NCBI GenBank assembly: GCA_949130495.1
Contig: OX422211.1
Location: forward strand, 532,986,017 to 533,050,016
Length of the DNA: 64,000 nt
Direction: 5' to 3'
Origin: Sambucus nigra
Taxonomy: Eukaryota > Streptophyta > Magnoliopsida > Dipsacales > Adoxaceae
Each line of letters begins with the position of its first letter. Position 1 is the first letter of the stretch. The notes beneath the pieces were generated by a model. That model had not been told where the DNA came from. It ran no database searches and saw nothing but the letters and a program-made list of their open reading frames with translations. Made by a program: the position numbers and the translations under genes. Positions 33,604 through 45,399 of the stretch are shown one piece after another.

Positions 33604-35800
33604 ATGGTTTATCGTGTTGAGTCATTGGATAAGTTTCGGTCTGAGTTTTCGATCCCTTCATGGGTTATTTTGGAAGAATTATCTAGTCCTTCTGATTTAT
33701 TTTCTTTAGTTGAGGGACACTGGTTCCCAAGTATCTTTGTAGCCGAATGTGGCTTTTCTTTCCCGCCAAATCCACCGTGTTTGGATTTTTGCAAGTATTT
33801 TGAGATTGTACCTGCAAAAGTAGCTCCAAATACATGGAGGGTAGTTAACGGTGTACATAGATTGAATCAAATCCATGGGACTCATTTAGGAATCCCAGAA
33901 ATTATGTATTGCTATAGATGGGTCACTAGCGATAGTACTTTTTATTTAAAAACTAGATTTTTAAATAGAGCTTTAGTGGTCAATCTTCCTGATACCAACA
34001 AAGACTATTTTGATCAAGGGGTAGTGGTGAAAAATTGGCAACACCCTCCACTTGATGGAAATGATGTGTACCATGGTCCCAAGTGTCCACCATATGGCAA
34101 TGGGATAGGTTGTTTTTATTTTTATTTTATTTTTGAAATTATGTTTTCTTCATGTTTGATAAAATGCTTCACGGACATTTGATTTTGTTTGTTACAGTTG
34201 ATAGTAAAAGGAAGCCCCCAAAAGAGATTGACGTCAATATAAAAGATTTAAAGTTTATCTGGAGTTTGCATCAATCTGTGGCTGGGGAGAATATTAGGTC
34301 TGCATCTTATTTGTTGCAATACAGAACTTCGAGCTTATCTTTCATTGCTCGTCCTGTAGTAGTTGACCTTGACCAAATACCAACTGATGATACTATAGTG
34401 GAAGGTTCTTCCTCTGAGTCAAATATTCCTATCAGTGATATAATAAAGAGAAGAAAAGCTCCTTCCTTTTTTGACAAGTCTGCCTCTCCTGCTGTGGAGG
34501 TAAAGAGAAGTAAAAAAGATGTCCCTGAGGAGGGGATGAAAACCATAGATGTACCCCATCCTGTTGTTGCCAAGAGAGTTGTTGAAAAGCCCCATGTGGT
34601 TCCGAGTAAGGCTGTTGCTGTCCTCCCTTCAAGTGATGTCGTTGTCATTTCTCCAACAAAGACAACATCATTAATTGAAGATGTTCCTGCTCCTCTAAGG
34701 AGGTTAAAGAAGACTTCTTCTGAGAGACCTGCTGAGCCTATCTCTCAGCCTTCAAATATTGAAGGTGGCATTTTAACCTTTATTCCTCTGAGCTCCGCCG
34801 TGAACTTGGTGAAATCCTGGACTATCCCAAAAGTGCAAGATATTGAAAATACTCTTACTCGTGAGAAAGTTACTGCTCTGGATGCTCAACACATTTACTC
34901 AGTAAGTATTATTGATCTGAGCCTTTTACTTTTTAATACTATGTTCATGCCTTGACTTATAGTTATTTCTTTTCTCAGTTGGTAACGTGTTTCAATAGCA
35001 TTGCAAAAAGGGATGAAGCCATCAGGGCCTCCAGTTCCTCGGATGGAGTAGAAAAGGCTTTTACTGGATTAACCCAGTCTTTGAAATACTCTCATCAGAA
35101 GTATGAGGAAAATAAAGTTGCTTGGGAGAAGCAGATTAATTTCGTTGAGCAAGAGAGAGATCGAGCCGTGGATGCCTCCAAGGAATTGGAGAAAAAATTG
35201 AAAGAGTTTGAGAAGAACAATAAAGAGCTTCAGAATAAGCTCAAGAATGTTGAAGAGCTTGAAAATAAGCTCAAAACTGCTGAAGAGGAAGTTGGTGGAC
35301 TTCATGATGTTGATCTCCAGAAATAGGAGGTGGAATGGAAATTGAAGGCTGCCGATGAACTTATTATTGAGAGGACTTCCTCAGAGAAGGCAAAAAGAAA
35401 AAATGCAGTTAAAAAGTCCTTCGGCGCTGGTTGGGACAAAGGCTAGAACAACGGCCTGTCTGCCATGTCTTCTCAAATGGGGTATGCCAGCCTAAAATAT
35501 TTTAGGGATGGATGGGTTGCAGCCCTGCAGGAGATGAAAATTGTTGAGAATTCCGAATTGTTCCAGCGATACACTCACGGCCCTCCTCCCTCTCCTAGAG
35601 AAGAAGAAGAAGAAGAGGATGAAGCTGCCTCCGAGGAATCTTCCATAATAATGGGAGACCAGGTCCCTGCTGTTCAACCTCACTCTGAGCAACCCCAACC
35701 AGCAAACACTTCTGTCGAGCAACTTCTCTTGCCTTACGAGCAACCAACCTCTTCGTCCAAGCCTTTCGAGGAAGTCCTAGGAAGCAAGGAGAAGGTGTAG
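33604..35800 (+). pseudogene. B eORF-a: extra ORF antisense to pol, three exons
   Basis: Exons 33604-34108, 34198-34901 and 34979-35800 are joined at GT-AG introns of 89 and 77 bp that leave the frame intact. The N-terminal ~170 residues (FSIPSW, AECGFSFPPNP, APNTWRVVNGVHRLNQ, GTHLGIPEIMYCYRW) resemble the family known in Pfam as putative gypsy type transposon (Transposase_28); this is from memory and not searched. Exon 2 is a basic, Ser/Pro-rich linker with KRRK and KRSKKD. Exon 3 is a long heptad-like coiled coil (residues rich in E, K, L) ending in an acidic tail. Two in-frame stops (about 35324 and 35444) break it. AATAAA at 35871 may be its poly(A) signal. Its function is unknown; extra ORFs of this kind are known in Tat elements. 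Confidence 0.8.
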
Positions 35801-35969
35801 AGTTGTTCGGATCTTTATTTTGCTGTTTTGTTGAATGTAATTTTGGACTATGTACTTCTTCTTGTGATGAAATAAAATTTAAACTTTGGTTATTCGTCTT
35901 GGCTTTCTCTTATCCTTGCTCTGCTTGTATCATCATTGATTCTTTTTATTTCTTTCTCTTTGCTAGTTT

Positions 35970-36388
35970 ATGGCCATGATGGAGTTTTTATCGGCTCATG
36001 ACACAGAACTAATGAAAAAATGCAACGATTATTTTAAGACAGGTCATGCAGATCTTGATGAGCCTCAAATCATTGATATCCTGGGTTCAGATGCTTCTGA
36101 ACGAGGAGTTGGAGCTTACCAGTATCTGAAGTGTTTGCTTGATCGTGTTGTCACCAATAATGTGGCATATTATGTGATGATTGAGGACCTCCAACAACAA
36201 TATAAAGAATCTGCAACCCCTCTTCATCAAGGATATGAGAAAAAATATCAACAATTAAGTGCTGACAAAGGGTATGAATTGAGAAGAAGGAGAGTATTAT
36301 TAAGCTTGAAATAGAGGAGCACAGGAATATTGCCAAGCCGTTGGAGCGAGAGAATATTCTTTTTAGGAAGAAATGAAGCAACTCAAAT
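35970..36388 (+). pseudogene. B eORF-b, first part
   Basis: It starts MAMMEFLSAHDTELMKKCNDYF at the ATG at 35970 and is predicted mostly helical (YQYLKCLLDRVV, MIEDLQQQYKE). A frameshift near 36270 ends the frame. Element A is inserted after 36393, and the remainder lies at 48684-49504. The counterpart in A is 43954-45230. Confidence 0.78.
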
Positions 36389-36393
36389 CCACT

Positions 36394-37044
36394 TATTGAT
36401 ATCAAATTTAGTCTGCTGATGTGGATCAATTATGTGGAGACACGTGTCAATCTACATGGCACCCACAAACACTTTTTGAACAAAACACTGACTCCGAGGA
36501 GCTTAGTCTCCCCGACCAACTAAAGGGTTTCGAGCAATAAGAATTGACCGAGGAACTTCATTGTACCGAGCTACTCAAACCCCGAAGGAACTACTATGAT
36601 CCAAATAACTCAAGATCACCGAATAACTAAGAAGCCACGAGGAACTCAGGGGCTCGAGCAGTTCAAGCGTGTCGATCTACTAAGTCGGTCCGAGCAACTT
36701 AAATACTTCTGGCGTAAGTATCAAGGAAAACCGAAAGATAACTACGCATTAAATGCACAGTTATTAGTTATTATCATACAGATGTGCATTCCTACTCGAC
36801 AGCTATGTATTTTTTTTTCACATGTACAGCCTCAAGGCTATAAATACATTGTAATCTCCTCATTGTAAGGGGACTCAGAATTTCTTGGTAAAACCTGTTA
36901 TCGAGAATTCCAAACAGTCAGCAATAATAAAAATGGTGGATGTAGGCCATTTTTTCAAGGCTGAACCACTTTAAAATTCTTTTGTCTTATTTATTTTTAT
37001 CTGTGATTGAATAATTAGAGATAGTCTAATTTTTTACATCAACA
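36394..37044 (+). repeat. 5' LTR of A
   Basis: It begins TATTGATATC (a G-to-A change in the terminal TG) and ends ACATCAACA. A TATA-like GCTATAAATAC lies near 36838. It repeats the family's short GAGCAACT/GAGGAACT motifs (36480-36710). Confidence 0.93.
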
Positions 37045-37046
37045 GA

Positions 37047-37065
37047 TTGGCGCCGTCTGTGGGAA
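37047..37065 (+). promoter_or_regulatory. Primer-binding site of A
   Basis: TTGGCGCCGTCTGTGGGAA begins two bases after the LTR and is identical to the T2 site. Confidence 0.9.
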
Positions 37066-37104
37066 ACGACTGTAATCATCGGTTTTCACCAAAACCATTC
37101 TTCA

Positions 37105-38640
37105 ATGGCTGATCACCCAGAATCCAGTAATCGAAACGTTGGGATTTCTCCAAATCCATCCACTCCTCCAAATGTCTAAGATCTGGCTGGTATAATGGCT
37201 AATTTAGCCCAATGTCAGATGGCCATGCAAGAGACCATGCGATAACTCATGCAAACTATCCAAGGTGGAGCGCCGACATAGTCAGGACAACGAAGCATTC
37301 ATAGAAATACTCGGTTACCTTCTAGATGAACATCATTCGTAAAGGAATCCCGGTCCAGACGCACCGATTCATATCATATTGAGAGATCTAATGATCCCTC
37401 TTACAGACCTGGTCGAACTTCCTCGGTACGAGCTACAGACACTCACCAAAACATCACTCTATCTCCAGAAAAGACAAGTGCTCTTGAAAGGTTGAGTAGA
37501 GTTTCTCCTTTTGATCGTTTGGGTCCTAGGAGGAATAGAAGTCCCCCTAGGATTGTGTCGAGGAACTCTTAACGACCATCTGATTTAAAGGAAGGCTCTG
37601 CCTAATCACGACCAGCTGCTCGTCATGAAAGATCCTAAGAGGCAAATTCAACACGATCTATTGCTCGAACCAATAGGTTCGAGGAAGGAAATGATGCGTG
37701 GAAGGGTTCAATTCAAAGGTTGGAGGATAGATTAGGGGATATGGCCAAAAACAAGAATCCTCTACAAAGGACTTTTGTCCGAGGAACACCATTCGTACAA
37801 GAGATTGTGGACTTTCCCACACCATCAAAATTCAAAGCTCCCATGGTGACACCTAAATATGATGGACTTTCCCATACCAAGCTGCTGCTGATATCTATGC
37901 AGTTCCAGATGAGATGAGATGCAGGGCATTTTTAGGAACTCTTACCGGATCTGCTCAAATATGGTATAACAATCTTCCTCGGGGAAAGATTGTGACTTTC
38001 TTTCAACTAGTCGAGCTCTTTATTGGAAACTTCTGTTTTGGAGCAAAACCTGTTAAACGAGTAGCACACTTGTTGAGCGTTAGACAAAAGGCAGGTGAAA
38101 GTACCAGAGATTACATTACTCATTTCAATAACGAGAAATTGGAAGTAATTGACTATGAAGAGAAAACTGTGATAACTGCTTTAATGAGTGGACTGTTGCC
38201 CAATAAATTGTACTACACTTTGGCCAAAGATCCACCGAGGACCATGTCAGAACTAATGACAAAAGCAACCAAAATCATGATTGATGAGGAAGCTATAGCT
38301 GCGAAAAAGAACATGGACACTAAGGAGACCAAAGTTGAGGCCGATAAGGTTGAGAAGAAGGAGATGAAGAACAATGGTGGTAACAAGCAATCAAAAGCAA
38401 AGCAAGCATTGGATCAATTGAAGAAATCTGGAAATTATACTCCTTTGAAAGTAGAGATAAACCACATTCTGGAAGAGATCAAGAACAGCGAGGAGCTAAA
38501 TTGGCCCAAAAAATGAAGACAAATCCTAACAAAAGGAATAAGTCCAAATATTGCGAGTTGCATAAGGACCATGGTCACACGACCAAAAACTACATAGCCC
38601 TCCAGAATGAAATTGAAGCACTCATTAGATGAGGAAAATT
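37105..38640 (+). pseudogene. A gag, degenerate
   Basis: The ATG at 37105 opens MADHPESSNRN; stops follow at several codons. Core blocks are SIQRLEDRLGDMAK (37708), FPTPSKFKAPMVTPKYDG, DEMRCRAFLGTLTGSAQIWY, FCFGAKPVKRVAHLLSVRQ and DYITHFNNEKLEV. The zinc-binding-like tail SKYCELHKDHGHTTKN lies near 38540. About 22 bp are missing near 37865 relative to B, causing a frameshift. Gag forms the virus-like particle that packages the element's RNA. Confidence 0.87.
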
Positions 38641-41600
38641 GACCAAATATGTTGCTGGTCAAAACGATGGTCGAACCAGAGAACGAGGAAGGCAGAGGTC
38701 CAAATCTCATCTTCAAACAAAAGAAGACAAGAAAGAGATCATGAAAATGACCCGAGAGATGACCCTGATCTCCCTAAAAGACCAAGACAGCCAGAACGTG
38801 AGGTATTTTTAATTCATTTTGGGTCATTTGATTGCAATGTTATTACAGGTGGAGATGGAGGAGGTGGGGACCTTACTACAGAGAGGACAGCTTACCTTAA
38901 TGAGGCTCAAGCTTGTTCATATATTCAACGTATAAATCTAGCTAAAGATGATCGCCCGAGGAAGGTGAACAAAGATAAACTGGTCATCAGTTTCTCTAAG
39001 AACGACCTCGCAGGTGTGCTATACCCTCATGATGATCCATTGGTGATTAAAATGAGGGTGAAGGAAGTAATAATCTCAAGAGTACTGGTGGATAATAGCA
39101 TCTCGGCGAACATCATGTTCTACTCATGCTTTGACAGCTTAAATCTAAAGTTGTCTCAGTTGGAGCCTTATCACAGGCCCCTCCTCGATTTTGTTGGCGA
39201 GAAAGTTTTCCACTTGGGACGATCAAATTGGATATGTTCATCGGTACATGGCCTGCCTGTCGAACAGAAAGAGTGAACTTTTTCGTGATGGATAAGAATG
39301 TCCAATCAGCTTGCAATATCATCATAGGAAGGGTAGGTTTGAAGAAGTTCAAAGCAGTACCATCTACTGTACATGAATGCCTAAAATTTCTAACCAATTT
39401 TAGAGTAGGAATAGTAAAGGGTGACCAAAAAGTAGCTCGGGAATGCTACTATTCATCTATCGAGCAGGAAGAACTGGAGGAATCTAGGAAAAAGAATATT
39501 ACCTATCAAGTGGATGAAGGTGCAAAAATTGAAACATTAGATCCTAGAGACGAGTCACATCTCGTAAAAGGTCAGGTGGTGGAAGCTACTGAAAATGTCA
39601 TTCTGGACGATGGACACTCGGAACGAACAACTCAAATCGGTTCATCGTTGGATGCCTCACTAAAATAGGAATTAATAGTCTTCCTAAAAAGCAGAAAACA
39701 AACTTTCGCTTGGAGCCACTAAGACATGCCAGGGATAGACCCAGCCTTCTTATGTCACGAGCTCAATGTGAACAAGGAAATCAAGCCAGTAAAGTAATGA
39801 CGAAGAGTATTCAGCCCTAAAAAGAACCAAGCTATACAAGAAGAGGTCGAAAATCTTCAGAAATCCTGTTTTATTGAAGATGTCAAATATCCAGATTGGT
39901 TAGCAAATATGGTAATGGTGAAGAAGAAGAACAAGTGGAGGATGTGTGTAGATTTCACCGACCTCAACAAGGCATACCCAAAGGATAATTTTCCTTTGCC
40001 CCGAATTGATCAACTGGTGGATGCTACCTCGGGACACGAACTATTAAGTTTCATGGATGCTTATTCTAGTTATAAACAGTTTAAAATGAAACCTGAAGAC
40101 ATGGAGAGTAACTCTTTTATCACCTCAAGGGGAACTTATTGTTATAATGTTATGCCTTTTGGACTTAAAAATGCAGGTGCAACATATCAGAGGTTGATGA
40201 ACAAGGTGTTTGCAGAGAAAATCAATCAAAATATGGAGGTTTATGTTGATGATATGCTGACGAAGTGCAAGAAAGTTGCTGATCATCTAATTGACCTAGG
40301 CCAGACCTTTGATCAATTAGATAAATATCAGATGAAGTTGAACCCTACCAAGTGCATATTCGGAGTACGAGAAGGCACATTTCTAGGGTATATTATCAAT
40401 CAACGAGGTATTGAAGCAAACCCTAAAAAGATTAAGGCTCTATTAGGGCTACAATCTCCAATGACGAAGAAGGAAGTGTAAAGTCTCACATGGCGAGTTG
40501 CTGCACTTAATAGATTTGTGTCACGAGCAACTGATAGATGTCTCCCATTCTGTAAAACACTTAGGAAAACGTTTGAATGAAATGATGAATGCGAGAAGGC
40601 TTTTCAGGAATTGAAGATATACTTGGGAGCACCTCCATTGTTATCAAGACCGGTGATGGGAGAAAGATTGTACTTGTATCTGGCAGTTTCGGAAAATGCA
40701 GTTAGATCGTCATTGATAAGAGTGGAGGATGGAGTGCAAAAACCAATTTATTACACTAGCAAGGCCTTCCGAGGAGCAGAGATCAGATATCCAAGACTGG
40801 AAAGTTGGCACTAGCGTTGATCGAAGCAAGTAGAAGAATGAGGTTGTACTTCCAGCTCATACCATAGTCGTGTATACTGATATGCTATTAAGGCAAGCTC
40901 TTCATAAACCAAAAAAATCAGGGAGATTGATGTACTGGGCAGTAGAACTTAGTGAATATGACATAGTCTATGAACGTAGATCGTCGTTTAAAGGGCAGGC
41001 AGTGGTAGATTTTATCGCAGAATTCACCTATCCTGACACCCCCGAAGAGCAAAAGTTGAATACCGACCAGTCTGTGGATGTCACAGGATCATCAAATTTA
41101 AACCCCGACCAACTTAAGTCGGTTGACGAGAAAGAAAAAATGGTCGACGAACAGCAAGAAGTGCTAGAGGAGGATATAAAGAATCAACAAATATTCCACC
41201 GAGGAACTTTATTCGATCAAAAATTTGAGGATGAAGTACCTATATGGAATCTATATGTGGATGGCTCATCTTTCACTATAGGCTGTGGGGCAGGGATTGT
41301 TTTAAGCAGCCCGGATGAGATCGTTATGGAGTATGCTCTGTGCTTTCAATTCAAGGATTCTAATAATGAGGCTTAATATGAAGCTATGATTGCAGGTCTT
41401 AGTTTAGCAAAAACCATGGGGGCAGAGAAGGTCATTGTATTCAGTGACTCACAATTGATCGTAAATCAAATGCAGGGTATACACAACGAAAGGAGAATTA
41501 ATGATCAAGTATCATGCGAAAGAAATGGATATTGTATTGAGCTTTAACGCGGTGCAATTAATTAGAATACAAAGATTGGAGAATGCAAGAGCAGATGCCT

Positions 41601-42946
41601 TACCTCGGTTAGCTTCAGCCACACGCACTGAGCTACGAAGAATAATCCCAATAGAAATCTTGGCTAACAGGAGCATTGACGCAGATATGATGATGAACTT
41701 CATTTCCATTGATTTAGGACCATTTTGGATGGATCCCATTAGGGCCTATATTGAGGAGGGGGCATTACCAACTGATAAACTCGCTGCAAAGAAACTAAAG
41801 TTTAAAGCTGCTCGTTATGTATTAACTAATGGCATTTTATATAGACGAGGAATTATAGCATGATTGCACAGATGTGTCCACCCCTCCGAGGTGAAAATTT
41901 TGATTGAAGAGGTCCATGAAGGGTCTTATGGAGCCCATGTAGCAGGACGGACACTCTTGCAAAGAATGACAACGCAAGGGTATGACAGGATAACGATGAG
42001 AGTTGATTGTATAGCTTATGCCAAGAAATGTGATAAATGTCAATGTTTATCCTTTATCCGAAGAACTCTCCAAGAATTGCTAACACCCATCACGTCTCCT
42101 TGGACATTCTCCATGTGGGGAATAGACTTTGTCGGGTCGCTTCCAATGACCCGAGGAAGATTTAAATACCTCATGGTCGTTGTGGATTATTTTACTAAAT
42201 GGGTAGAAGCTGAGCCTCTTATTGATATAACGTATGACAAGGTGTATCAATTTATTCGGAAGAATATCATTTGTAGATATGGTCTTCCCTATGCATTCAT
42301 CACAGACCATGGAACTCAATTTGACAACGAGGAATTTACCGCATATTGTCATCAGTCAAACATATTGAAGACCCATTCTGCACCAGGCCATCCCCAGAGC
42401 AATGGGCAAACTGAGGTGACGAACAGAACGCTACTGAACGGTTTAAAGAAATGAATGGATGATGTGAAGGCCAATTGGATCAATGAGCTACATTTTATGC
42501 TGTGGGCTTATCGTACTACACCGCGAGCAGCAATAGGAAAATCTCCATACATGCTGGCATTCGAAAGTGAAGCTGTTATACCTGTCGAGTTGGGCCTCCC
42601 CACACACAGGGTGCTGAATTTTAATTCTCTTATCAGTGATTTGATGAGGCAATTAGATCTAGATATGCTCGAGGAATTTAGAGAAGAAGCAATAATCAAT
42701 AATGCTGCATACGAACAACGAACAACTCAGTTTTACAACAAGAGAGTAAAGAAGTGCAATCTGAAGGAAGGAGACTATGTGCTAAAGAAAGTCATTCAAA
42801 AGCACAATAAACTAGAAGCTAACTGGCATGGACCCTACAGAGTAACAGAGGTTATTCGACCAGGAATATACAGGTTTGAAACTATGGAGGGAGAAGAATT
42901 TAAGAACGCGTGGAATGCAGAGCATCTACGCAAATATTATCAGTAG
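38641..42946 (+). pseudogene. A pol: protease-RT-RNase H-aRNase H-integrase
   Basis: The protease is near 38990-39300 (VLVDNSISANIMF; the family has DNGSSADI). RT is at 39715-40480 with MCVDFTDLNKAYPKDNFPL, MPFGLKNAGATYQRLMNK and the catalytic VYVDDM at about 40240. RNase H is at 40600-41040 with YLAVSENAVRSSLI. The second, archaeal-type RNase H (41240-41480) has LYVDGSS and FSDSQLIVNQ, but the conserved Glu codon in NNEAEYEA is a stop. Integrase (41820-42946) has the zinc-binding HEGSYGAH and CDKC, then MWGIDFVG, ITDHGTQFDN and HPQSNGQTEV, the DD35E triad intact. A stop follows LLNGLKK. The final residues are NAEHLRKYYQ. Confidence 0.9.
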
Positions 42947-43079
42947 TTGGGGATTCCTAGGCAAATGAAGTTTTCTTCAGTATGAATAAAGTCTTGAATG
43001 TTTTACCCAGTTCTCTCTTTTTGTTGAAATTTTTTCGGAGTATTAGTGCTACACACTATGCATCAAGTTCAGAATCAAT

Positions 43080-43640
43080 CTCCTCTAACTCCGGTTGGTC
43101 GGGAACAAATCTCCTCCAACTCTGGTTTATCGGGAAATAAATCTCTTCCAACTCCCGTTGGTCGGAAACCAAATCCAACTCCGGTTGGTCGATACAATCC
43201 AACTCCGATTGGTCGATAAAATCTAATTTCGGTTGTTCGATAAAATGCAACTCCGGTTGGTCAATAAATCTCTTCTAACTCCGATTGGTCGGGAATAAAT
43301 CTCTTCCAACTCCAGTTGGTCGGGAATAAGTCTCTTCCAACTCCTATTGGTAGGGAAACAATCTCCACCAACTCCGGTTGGTCGGCAAATGAATTTACAA
43401 TCATCTTCGGTTGGATAAACTAAGCAGGATCATGGGATGTAAGTCGTTTCATTGCTTGGAATCAAAGAGTGATAAGTCACTATAATCAAAACAGAATGTC
43501 ATATCAAAATAATACCAACTCTAGGTTGGTCGAGAAGCAAAATATCGCCAACTCCGGTTGGTCGTCAAATAATTATCACCGACTCCGGTTAGTCAACAAT
43601 GAATTTTCACCAACTCCTGTTGGTCGACAATTTAAAATAA
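43080..43640 (+). repeat. Hairpin tandem array in the 3' untranslated region of A
   Basis: Units of about 31-34 bp contain (C)AACTCCGGTTGGTCGG; they form two blocks (43080-43395 and 43505-43640) split by about 110 bp of other sequence. ACCAACTCCGGTTGGT forms a stem around a short loop. The same unit in reverse orientation makes up the array in B. It lies between the pol stop (42946) and the end of the antisense eORF-b (43954). Confidence 0.92.
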
Positions 43641-43659
43641 CACAGGACATTTTTTTTTT

Positions 43660-43812
43660 ACAGATATACATACACATTCATCAGTGAATAATGTCTTTTT
43701 ACAGATATACATACACATTCATCAGTGAATAATGTCTTTTTACAGATATACTTACACATTCATCAGTTAATAATGTCTTTTTACAGATATACATACACAT
43801 TCATCAGTGAAT
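43660..43812 (+). repeat. 41-bp tandem repeat, four copies
   Basis: ACAGATATACATACACATTC begins at 43660, 43701, 43742 and 43783, giving an exact 41-bp period. Element B has only a single copy near 49636-49672, so the expansion occurred in A or its recent parent. Confidence 0.95.
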
Positions 43813-43953
43813 AAAAGAGATGTTTTATAAAATATTTTCAAGACAATGACAATCAAGATTGAAGAGAAAACTAAATGTTTCTTCATTAAAATCAGAACAA
43901 ATTACATAGAGTATAAAATACATATGACATGAAAAATCAATACATTAAAGACC

Positions 43954-45230
43954 CTACTCTATTGGTTTTTTCCCTTCTGCCTTTGAAACGGGTTCTACTC
44001 CAGCAGGAGGATCGTCTAAGGCATAAGGAGAGTTTATAAAATTTATATCTCGAAGCATTCAAACATTCATCACTGATGGCCTATCAAGTAAATGCTCTGG
44101 ACGAGATATGTTAAAATTAGAATAGAGGCTGTAATCGTCGAGGTACTTTGAGATCAGGCACTGAGGAATTGCCCGAGTAGGAATCCAACTCATGTCAATC
44201 TTAAAAGGAGGCGCTGGCAAATCAAGCAACCCAGGATCATAATAATCCCATAAGTAATGACCCCGCTCCAGTTTTAGCACACCCAGTGATTTCAGCCATC
44301 ATTGCTTGTACCCCTCATTATTTGACTGCTGGATCCGATCATCGAGGTGGTAGAGGGCTTCATTGTAACCAGCCATCCAAAACTCTATAGGCTATTTATG
44401 AAATTGGTAAGTTAACCTTTCCAGTTGATCGTGAAGATTCTTCACCAAATTTTCTTTATTTTCTAAGGCAGGGCTTTGTGTGGAAAGTTGCTCGTCGAGG
44501 TTCAGAATCTTCTTGGACATCTCTGCTAAAGCTTAGTTCTTCTCCATCAACTGGAATGCCTGATTGTCTAAGTCTGATTGGGTCCTCGCCTCTTAAATTG
44601 ATATCCGAGCAGCTCTTGATCGTCCCCAAGAAGAAGATCTTGCTCGAACACGAGTGGAAGTGGAGGGCCCAACTCTCTTGAATGTTTCCAACTCATCTCT
44701 TAAGTTGGCATTCTCTACCTCCAAGAAAGAGAAACCTTCATCATTGATAGGGACCAAGGCTCCCGAGGAAGATGCTTAAAATTTTAGTGGGATATCTCTT
44801 CTCGAAAAACATTATTTTCCTGCTCCAACAGTTTAGCGATTTGCCTATGCTCCTCAACCTTCAGAATTCTCTCTTTCTTCTCGTAAGCAGCGATAAACTT
44901 ATCATATCCTTTGTCAGCATTTAGTTGATGATATTTTTTCTCATACCCCTGATGCAAAAGGTCAGTAGACTCCTTATATTATTGTTGAAGTTCCTCGATG
45001 GTACTCTGGAGATCTTCAATCATCTCGCAATATGCCACATTATTGGCTACAGCTCGGTTGAGCAAGCACTTCAGATATTGGTAAGCTTTGACTGCTCGTT
45101 CAGAAGTATCTAGACCAAGGATATCAATGATTTGAGCCTCATTTAGGTCTGCATGACCAGCTGTGAAGTAATCATTACATTTTTTCATCAGTTATGTTTC
45201 ATGAGCTAATAATAGATCCATTTTGGCCAT
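43954..45230 (-). pseudogene. A eORF-b, antisense to pol
   Basis: It runs from the ATG at 45230 to TAG at 43954-43956. N-terminal helical segment: LMKKCNDYFTAGHADLNEAQ and YQYLKCLLNRAVANNVAY. The middle is coiled-coil-like and broken by frameshifts. The C-terminal globular segment has YLWDYYDPGLLDLPAPPFK, WIPTRAIPQCLISKYL and RPEHLLDRPS, ending GKKPIE. The same C-terminal block is found in B (49190-49500) and T1 (54705-54870 with 32520-32655), so it is a conserved protein of this family. No known domain is recognised. Confidence 0.78.
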
Positions 45231-45399
45231 AAACTAGCAAAGAGAAACCATAAACAGAATCAATAAAGATAAAGACAGAGCAAGTAGAAGAAAAAGTCAG
45301 TATGAACAACCAAAAGTTCAAATTTTTATTCATAAAAAAGATAAGTACAAAGCTCAAGGTTACATTAAAAGGAATAACAAAATTAAAACCCGAGCAACT

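Noticed and set aside
34307..34648. Minus-strand ORFs opposite eORF-a of B and plus-strand ORFs opposite eORF-a of A
   Set aside because: The homologous, intron-bearing frames lie on the other strand in each case.
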